Shown here in pieces: positions 7,209-11,016 of a stretch of 11,016 nt of DNA (positions within the stretch are counted from its first letter, which is position 1; every line of letters starts with the position of its first letter). Origin of the DNA: Acidimicrobiia bacterium. GTDB taxonomy: Bacteria; Actinomycetota; Acidimicrobiia; Spongiisociales; ZC4RG35. The translations under genes were made by a program, and so were the position numbers. The stretch lies in contig WHTL01000115.1 in the NCBI GenBank assembly GCA_009377735.1, positions 1 to 11,016 of the forward strand, in the 5' to 3' direction. The notes below the pieces were generated by a model. The model searched no databases. It was given only the letters and a program-made list of their open reading frames with translations, and was not told the DNA's origin.

Positions 7209-8475
7209 AAGTCAGGCTCTGCCGGATCGATATGTCCTTACCGGATGCGCGGTGCTCGCCGGAGACGACCTCGATTATCTCGAGGACGGTCATGTCGTGG
7301 TCGAGGGCGGCACCATCACCGCGGTGGGGAGGGGTTCCGGACTAGCCGATGTGGAGCGGATCGAACTTCCGGGCCGGACCATCGTGCCGGCATTCCTCAA
7401 TGGGCATACCCATCTCGGTGACTCCAGTCTCAAGGAGCTCGGATTCGGCTCTCCCCCGGGCACCAACCTCCTGTGGCACCCCGACGGGCTCCGTTTCCAA
7501 CACATGCAGGAGATGGACCGCGACGACCGTGTCGCTTCGATGCGCAACGGCGTCTTGCAGATGATTTCTTCGGGAACCGTCCTGTTCGCCGATTTCCGTG
7601 AAGGTGGGGCGGACGGGGTGCGTGAGCTCCGGGAGGCGTCTGCGGGACTGCCCATCACCCCCCTGATCTTCGGACGGTTGGCCACCAACCCCGTCTTCTC
7701 CCCCGACGAGTTCGCCGCCAACACCGCGTCCCTCCCTAATGAAGGAGTGTCCGAGATCGAGGAGATACTCGACGTCGCCGACGGCTACTCCCCCGTCTGG
7801 GCCAACGAGCTCACCGACCCTGCGCTGTCGGAGGCCGCCCAGATGAGCCGCGATGCGAGCAAACGCCTCGCGACCCACGCCGGGGAGACTCCCCTCTACC
7901 GTTCGTTGTCCCTCGGCCGCACCGGGCACACCGACGTAGAGCGCATCGCCCAACATGTCCATCCCGATTTCGTCGTCCACATGACATCGGCGACCAATGC
8001 CGATATCGACACCACCGTCGATGCCGGATTGCCGATCATCATGTGCCCCCGGTCCCAGGAGGGTCTGGGTGCCGGTCTACCACCCATGGTTGCCGCATTG
8101 AGAGCCGGCGCCAGCGTGGGGTTCGGGACCGACAACGTGATGCTCACCAGCCCCGAGGTCCTCGCCGAGGCGCAGTACTACCTCTTCGCCAGCCGGGGAC
8201 GAACGGGAGACACCGCAGTCGTCACTGCGGACCAGCTGCTTCGCAGTCTGACGATCGAGACCGCCCGGGCGCTAGGAGTTGAGGATACGTTCGGCTCTAT
8301 TACGCCGGGCAAGGGGGCACACCTGGTTTGCTTCGACATGCGACATCCCAACCTAAAGAATTCCATGGATCCGGTGGCGACGATCGTGTCCCGAGCAACT
8401 GCGGGCGACATAGAGGCCACCCTGTACCAGGGGCAGGTCGCTGCTGGGGTCCTCCCGATTGAGGCCCGGCCATGA
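7201..8475 (+). CDS. Metal-dependent amidohydrolase/deaminase (cytosine deaminase/TRZ-ATZ-like)
   Basis: This is a 424-aa predicted cytoplasmic hydrolase of the amidohydrolase superfamily (PF01979), in the mononuclear subgroup that includes cytosine, guanine and creatinine deaminases and AtzB/TrzN chlorohydrolases. The N-terminal beta-sandwich half (12-62) leads to NGHTHLGDS with metal ligands H69 and H71. H226 with E229 (HAGE), H260 (VVHMTSAT) and D311 (GTDNVM) complete the metal site and acid/base set. MCPRSQEGLGAGLPPM (281-296) is the family's CPRSN-type stretch with Gln for Asn. The start at ATG 7201 is supported by GGAG 6 nt upstream; the open frame before it is a shadow of livF. As the first catabolic gene, a role deaminating or dehalogenating an imported N-heterocycle is reasonable. 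The substrate is unknown. Confidence 0.88.
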   Translation: MSESQALPDRYVLTGCAVLAGDDLDYLEDGHVVVEGGTITAVGRGSGLADVERIELPGRTIVPAFLNGHTHLGDSSLKELGFGSPPGTNLLWHPDGLRFQHMQEMDRDDRVASMRNGVLQMISSGTVLFADFREGGADGVRELREASAGLPITPLIFGRLATNPVFSPDEFAANTASLPNEGVSEIEEILDVADGYSPVWANELTDPALSEAAQMSRDASKRLATHAGETPLYRSLSLGRTGHTDVERIAQHVHPDFVVHMTSATNADIDTTVDAGLPIIMCPRSQEGLGAGLPPMVAALRAGASVGFGTDNVMLTSPEVLAEAQYYLFASRGRTGDTAVVTADQLLRSLTIETARALGVEDTFGSITPGKGAHLVCFDMRHPNLKNSMDPVATIVSRATAGDIEATLYQGQVAAGVLPIEARP

Positions 8476-8515
8476 CCCCGTCGCCAGTTCGATTCAGCGA
8501 GACGAAAGGTAAGAC

Positions 8516-9181
8516 ATGACAGAAACTAGGCACAAAGTGTGGTCTTCCTACGTGAGCGAGGAGGACCAGGCACGGTATGAACGTATCGGGTTCGGGGGAT
8601 CCACCGGGTTGGGTGACCGGCCCGCGCTCGTGGTGATCGACGTCCAGAAGCGCACTGTCCTTCCCGAATACGAGGCGAGTTGCGCTCCTTACGCACACGA
8701 GGCGCTCCCCACCATCGCCCGATTGTTGGATGCCTTCAGGTCACGTTCCCTGCCTACAGTGATCGCCTACGTCGCCCCGAAGACGGAACAGGACTCCAGT
8801 CGCTTCGCAGCAAAGATGCCCAAACTCCAGGCGGTCGACCAGACCGGCTACGAGTTTCCCGACGAGGTTGCCCCCACGGCTGAGGACATTCTCCTCCCCA
8901 AACGACACCCCAGTGTCTTCTTCGGCACGGCGATGATGTCGTACCTGGTGGACCGCAAGGTCGACTCCCTCGTCATTGCCGGTGCCACCACCAGTGGCTG
9001 TGTGAGGGCGACCGCCATCGACGCCTTCTCGTATTCCCTGAAGGTCGTGGTCCCCCATGACGCCGTCTTCGACCGGGTGGAGACCAGCCATTACGTAAAT
9101 CTGTTCGATATCGCACACAAGTACGGGGATGTTCTCGACACGGATGAGACCATCAGCCTCCTGAAGGAGGGTCAAGAATGA
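8516..9181 (+). CDS. Isochorismatase-family cysteine hydrolase, N-carbamoylsarcosine amidase-like
   Basis: This is a 221-aa cytoplasmic amidase (PF00857). The catalytic Asp-Lys-Cys triad is visible as D42 (LVVIDVQ), K129 (LPKRHPSVFFGT) and C162 (GATTSGCVRATAIDA). The long nucleophile motif and the following YVNLFDIAHKYGDV near the C-terminus are most like N-carbamoylsarcosine amidohydrolase, which releases NH3 and CO2 from a carbamoyl amino acid. Maleamate and ureidoacrylate amidases, and nicotinamidases more distantly, share the fold and remain possible. Length is normal. The N-terminal 30 residues (KVWSSYVSEEDQARYERIGFG) are an extension also seen in CSHase-type members. GAAAGG (8504-8509) lies 6 nt before ATG 8516, and a 40-nt gap separates it from the previous gene. 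It ends in an ATGA overlap with the hydantoinase-like gene, pointing to consecutive steps. Confidence 0.9.
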   Translation: MTETRHKVWSSYVSEEDQARYERIGFGGSTGLGDRPALVVIDVQKRTVLPEYEASCAPYAHEALPTIARLLDAFRSRSLPTVIAYVAPKTEQDSSRFAAKMPKLQAVDQTGYEFPDEVAPTAEDILLPKRHPSVFFGTAMMSYLVDRKVDSLVIAGATTSGCVRATAIDAFSYSLKVVVPHDAVFDRVETSHYVNLFDIAHKYGDVLDTDETISLLKEGQE

Positions 9182-10533
9182 GTGAGCAAGTCGATCTGGC
9201 GATCGTCAACGGGCAAGTGACGATCAGCGGCCTCGGAACGTTCCGGGGAGCTATTGGGGTCAAGGACGAGCGTGTCGCCTGGATTTCGGAATCGGGCGAG
9301 TCGCCCAACGCCCGGGAGGTGGTGGACGCCGAGAGTCTCCACGTCCTGCCGGGGATAGTCGACGGCCACTCCCACTATGGGCTCGGAAACGACGATGACT
9401 TCAAGACCGAGTCCCGTTCGGCGGTGATGGCGGGGATTACGTCAACGGTGTCGTACCTGATGCAGCAGGGCGACGACTACACCGAGATCTTCAACGACTA
9501 CGTCCAGACCGGTGAACGGGACTCCTACATCGACTTCGGCTTCCACTTCGGAGTGTCGTCGGTGGAGCAGTCCGAGAAGCTGACACTCGCCAAGGAGCAG
9601 TTCGGCGTGGTGAGCCACAAGTACTTCATGAGCTTCAAGCGAGGGGGAGAAGGCTCCTACATCGGCGTCAACGACGGACATGACGGGGTGCTGTACAAGA
9701 TAATGCAGCAAGCCGCCCAGGATCCTGATGTGACCATCGTCGTCCACTCGGAGAACATCGAGGTGGTGTGGACCCTGGCTGAAGAGCTCAAGGCGCGTGG
9801 CGTCGACGGGCTCGCCGCCTGGGATGAGTCCCGTCCCGACTTCACCGAGGCCGACGACATCGCCACCGTTGGGTTGTTCGGCAAGGTCACCGGTGCCCGT
9901 GTCTTCATCCCCCACGTGTCGTCGGCGATGGGCATGGACGTGGTCCGCTCCATGGGAGCCGATCGTCCCCTCATCGAGACGTGCCCCCACTTTCTGACAC
10001 ATACCAAGGACGAAGCGTTCGGTTCGCTGGGGAAGGTGAACCCGCCGCTTCGGAGCGCCAGTGACGTCGACGCTGTGTGGGAGGCGGTCCTCGACGGGAC
10101 CGTCGATGTGATCGGCTCCGACCACAACTCCCGCCCGAGGTCGAAGAAATCCGGTGACATCTGGTCGTCCTCGGCCGGCTTCCCCGGACAGGGCACCATG
10201 CTCCCGGCAGTATTGACCGAAGGACGCGAACGCGGGCTCTCGTTGGAGCGGACGGTGGAGCTGATGGCGGCCAAACCGGCGCAGATCTTCGGCCGCTACC
10301 CCCAGAAGGGAACCCTGCGGCCTGGCTCCGACGCCGACATCGTGCTCGTCGACATGGAAACACCACGACAGGTCGATACCAGCACGTGGGGATCGTTCAG
10401 CGACTACTCCCTCGACGAGGGCATCGACCTCATCGGCTGGCCCGTGGCGACATATGTCAGGGGCAGCCTCGCCTGGTCGCTTGATGACGGCTGGGCGCCC
10501 GAGCCGACGGGAAAGCACGTTCCCGGTGCATGA
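9178..10533 (+). CDS. Hydantoinase/dihydropyrimidinase-like cyclic amidohydrolase
   Basis: This is a 451-aa binuclear amidohydrolase that opens cyclic amides or imides (hydantoin, dihydropyrimidine, allantoin or dihydroorotate type rings). Metal ligands are H64 and H66 (GIVDGHSHYG), K148 as the candidate carboxylated lysine (SHKYFMSFK), H190 (VVHSEN), H246 (IPHVSSA) and D315 (GSDHNS). CPHFL (269-273) and GKVNPPLRS (285-293) are typical of the dihydropyrimidinase/allantoinase branch. The D315 motif is SDHN rather than the common TDH-A-P or SDH-x-P form, and the ring-binding loops differ, so substrate choice may be unusual. The strong ribosome site GAAGGAGG (9163-9170) is 7 nt before the ATG, which overlaps the amidase stop by 4 nt. 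Pairing with a carbamoyl- or half-amidase is the normal arrangement for ring opening followed by amide release. Confidence 0.9.
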   Translation: MSEQVDLAIVNGQVTISGLGTFRGAIGVKDERVAWISESGESPNAREVVDAESLHVLPGIVDGHSHYGLGNDDDFKTESRSAVMAGITSTVSYLMQQGDDYTEIFNDYVQTGERDSYIDFGFHFGVSSVEQSEKLTLAKEQFGVVSHKYFMSFKRGGEGSYIGVNDGHDGVLYKIMQQAAQDPDVTIVVHSENIEVVWTLAEELKARGVDGLAAWDESRPDFTEADDIATVGLFGKVTGARVFIPHVSSAMGMDVVRSMGADRPLIETCPHFLTHTKDEAFGSLGKVNPPLRSASDVDAVWEAVLDGTVDVIGSDHNSRPRSKKSGDIWSSSAGFPGQGTMLPAVLTEGRERGLSLERTVELMAAKPAQIFGRYPQKGTLRPGSDADIVLVDMETPRQVDTSTWGSFSDYSLDEGIDLIGWPVATYVRGSLAWSLDDGWAPEPTGKHVPGA

Positions 10534-11016
10534 GGCGACCAGCAACTCGTCCGAGCCGATACCAGCCCAGGTCCTGCGATCCCGACTCACCGGCGATTCG
10601 GGGCTGTTGATGGCCCCCGGGGTCTATGACGGCCTATCCGCCCGGGTGGCGGTAGCGGCAGGAGCCGAGGCCGTGTACATCAGCGGAGGCGCAGTGGCGC
10701 GGAGTACTGGCATACCCGATCTCGGTCTTCTCACCATGACCGAGGTCCTGGAACGTGTCCGCCAGATCGTCGACGCCGTCGATGAGCCGGTCATTGCGGA
10801 TGCCGACACGGGCTACGGCAATGCTCTCAACGTCCGGCGCACCATCCGCGAGTTCGAACGCCATGGCGTGGCGGCGGTGCACCTGGAGGATCAGGTCACC
10901 CCGAAACGATGCGGACATTACGACGACAAGGAGTTGATTTCCATAGCGGAGATGGTTGGGAAGATAAGGGCCGCGGTCGAAGCCAGAGACGAGATGCTGA
11001 TCATCGCCCGTACGGA
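10526..11016 (+). CDS. Isocitrate lyase/PEP mutase family lyase, 3' end beyond window
   Basis: The first 163 residues of a PrpB/PEP-mutase superfamily TIM-barrel enzyme are present. Translation probably begins at GTG 10526 (VHEATSNSSEPIPAQVLR), overlapping the previous stop by 8 nt, the same overlap seen at livF and at the amidohydrolase. LLMAPGVYDGLSARVA (27-42), the YISGGAVA loop (51-58), metal-site motif DADTGYGN (92-99) and EDQ (121-123) are diagnostic. KRCGH (127-131) with Cys129 is the catalytic motif of the C-C lyases (isocitrate lyase, 2-methylisocitrate lyase, 2,3-dimethylmalate lyase); phosphonate mutases lack it. It therefore probably cleaves a substituted malate or citrate to pyruvate, glyoxylate or succinate plus an acid. 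Its exact substrate and its link to the amide pathway are open. The sequence is intact as far as it goes. Confidence 0.88.
   Translation, partial: MHEATSNSSEPIPAQVLRSRLTGDSGLLMAPGVYDGLSARVAVAAGAEAVYISGGAVARSTGIPDLGLLTMTEVLERVRQIVDAVDEPVIADADTGYGNALNVRRTIREFERHGVAAVHLEDQVTPKRCGHYDDKELISIAEMVGKIRAAVEARDEMLIIART

Noticed and set aside
9442..10590. 382-codon open frame on the minus strand
   Set aside because: It is antisense to the hydantoinase-like gene, whose metal motifs and codon use are convincing; long antisense frames are expected in high-GC DNA.
1..11016. Mobile element, CRISPR array, tRNA or defence system
   Set aside because: No terminal repeats, transposase motifs, spaced direct repeats or cloverleaf sequences were seen; the decay at the left is explained by deletion and point changes.

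Overview
The window comes from a high-GC bacterium, most likely an actinobacterium. The clues are strong G/C preference at third codon positions, a lipoprotein signal ending in LAAC-GG followed by a Thr/Ala/Ser-rich tether, few clear Shine-Dalgarno sites at the first gene, and GTG/TTG starts. A member of the Acidimicrobiia would fit, but the sequence alone does not fix the taxon. There are no rRNA or tRNA genes, IS elements or CRISPR arrays.

Left part (1-2386): a decaying zone next to a live regulator. On the minus strand a GntR/FCD-family regulator (1688-2386) is followed directly by the remains of two branched-chain amino acid type ABC ATPase genes. The livG remnant begins inside a ruined Walker A motif. 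The livF remnant has a TAA stop at codon 5, counted from a start that overlaps the livG stop. Convergent to these, at the left edge, is a plus-strand coding remnant (about 3-360) whose readable frame shifts near position 175.

Middle (2387-2440): a 54-bp divergent control region between the regulator and the plus-strand operon. It has a perfect TTGACA, a GTATAC-centred element typical of FCD-type GntR operators, and a TATACT -10 for the regulator.

Right part (2441-11016): one long plus-strand operon. A solute-binding lipoprotein, two permeases (LivH, LivM) and two ATPases (LivG, LivF) form a complete HAAT-type ABC importer. Four catabolic genes follow without a break: a cytosine-deaminase-like metal-dependent amidohydrolase, an isochorismatase-family cysteine amidase resembling N-carbamoylsarcosine amidase, a hydantoinase/dihydropyrimidinase-like cyclic amidohydrolase, and an isocitrate lyase/PEP mutase family lyase cut by the window end. 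Most junctions overlap by 4 or 8 nt.

The genes read together as 'import, deaminate, open the ring, release the amide or carbamoyl nitrogen, then perhaps cleave the carbon skeleton', under a GntR repressor that probably senses the substrate or a product. The closest known logic is creatinine/N-methylhydantoin breakdown, or cyclic-imide breakdown. The real substrate cannot be read from the sequence, and the lyase does not fit creatinine.
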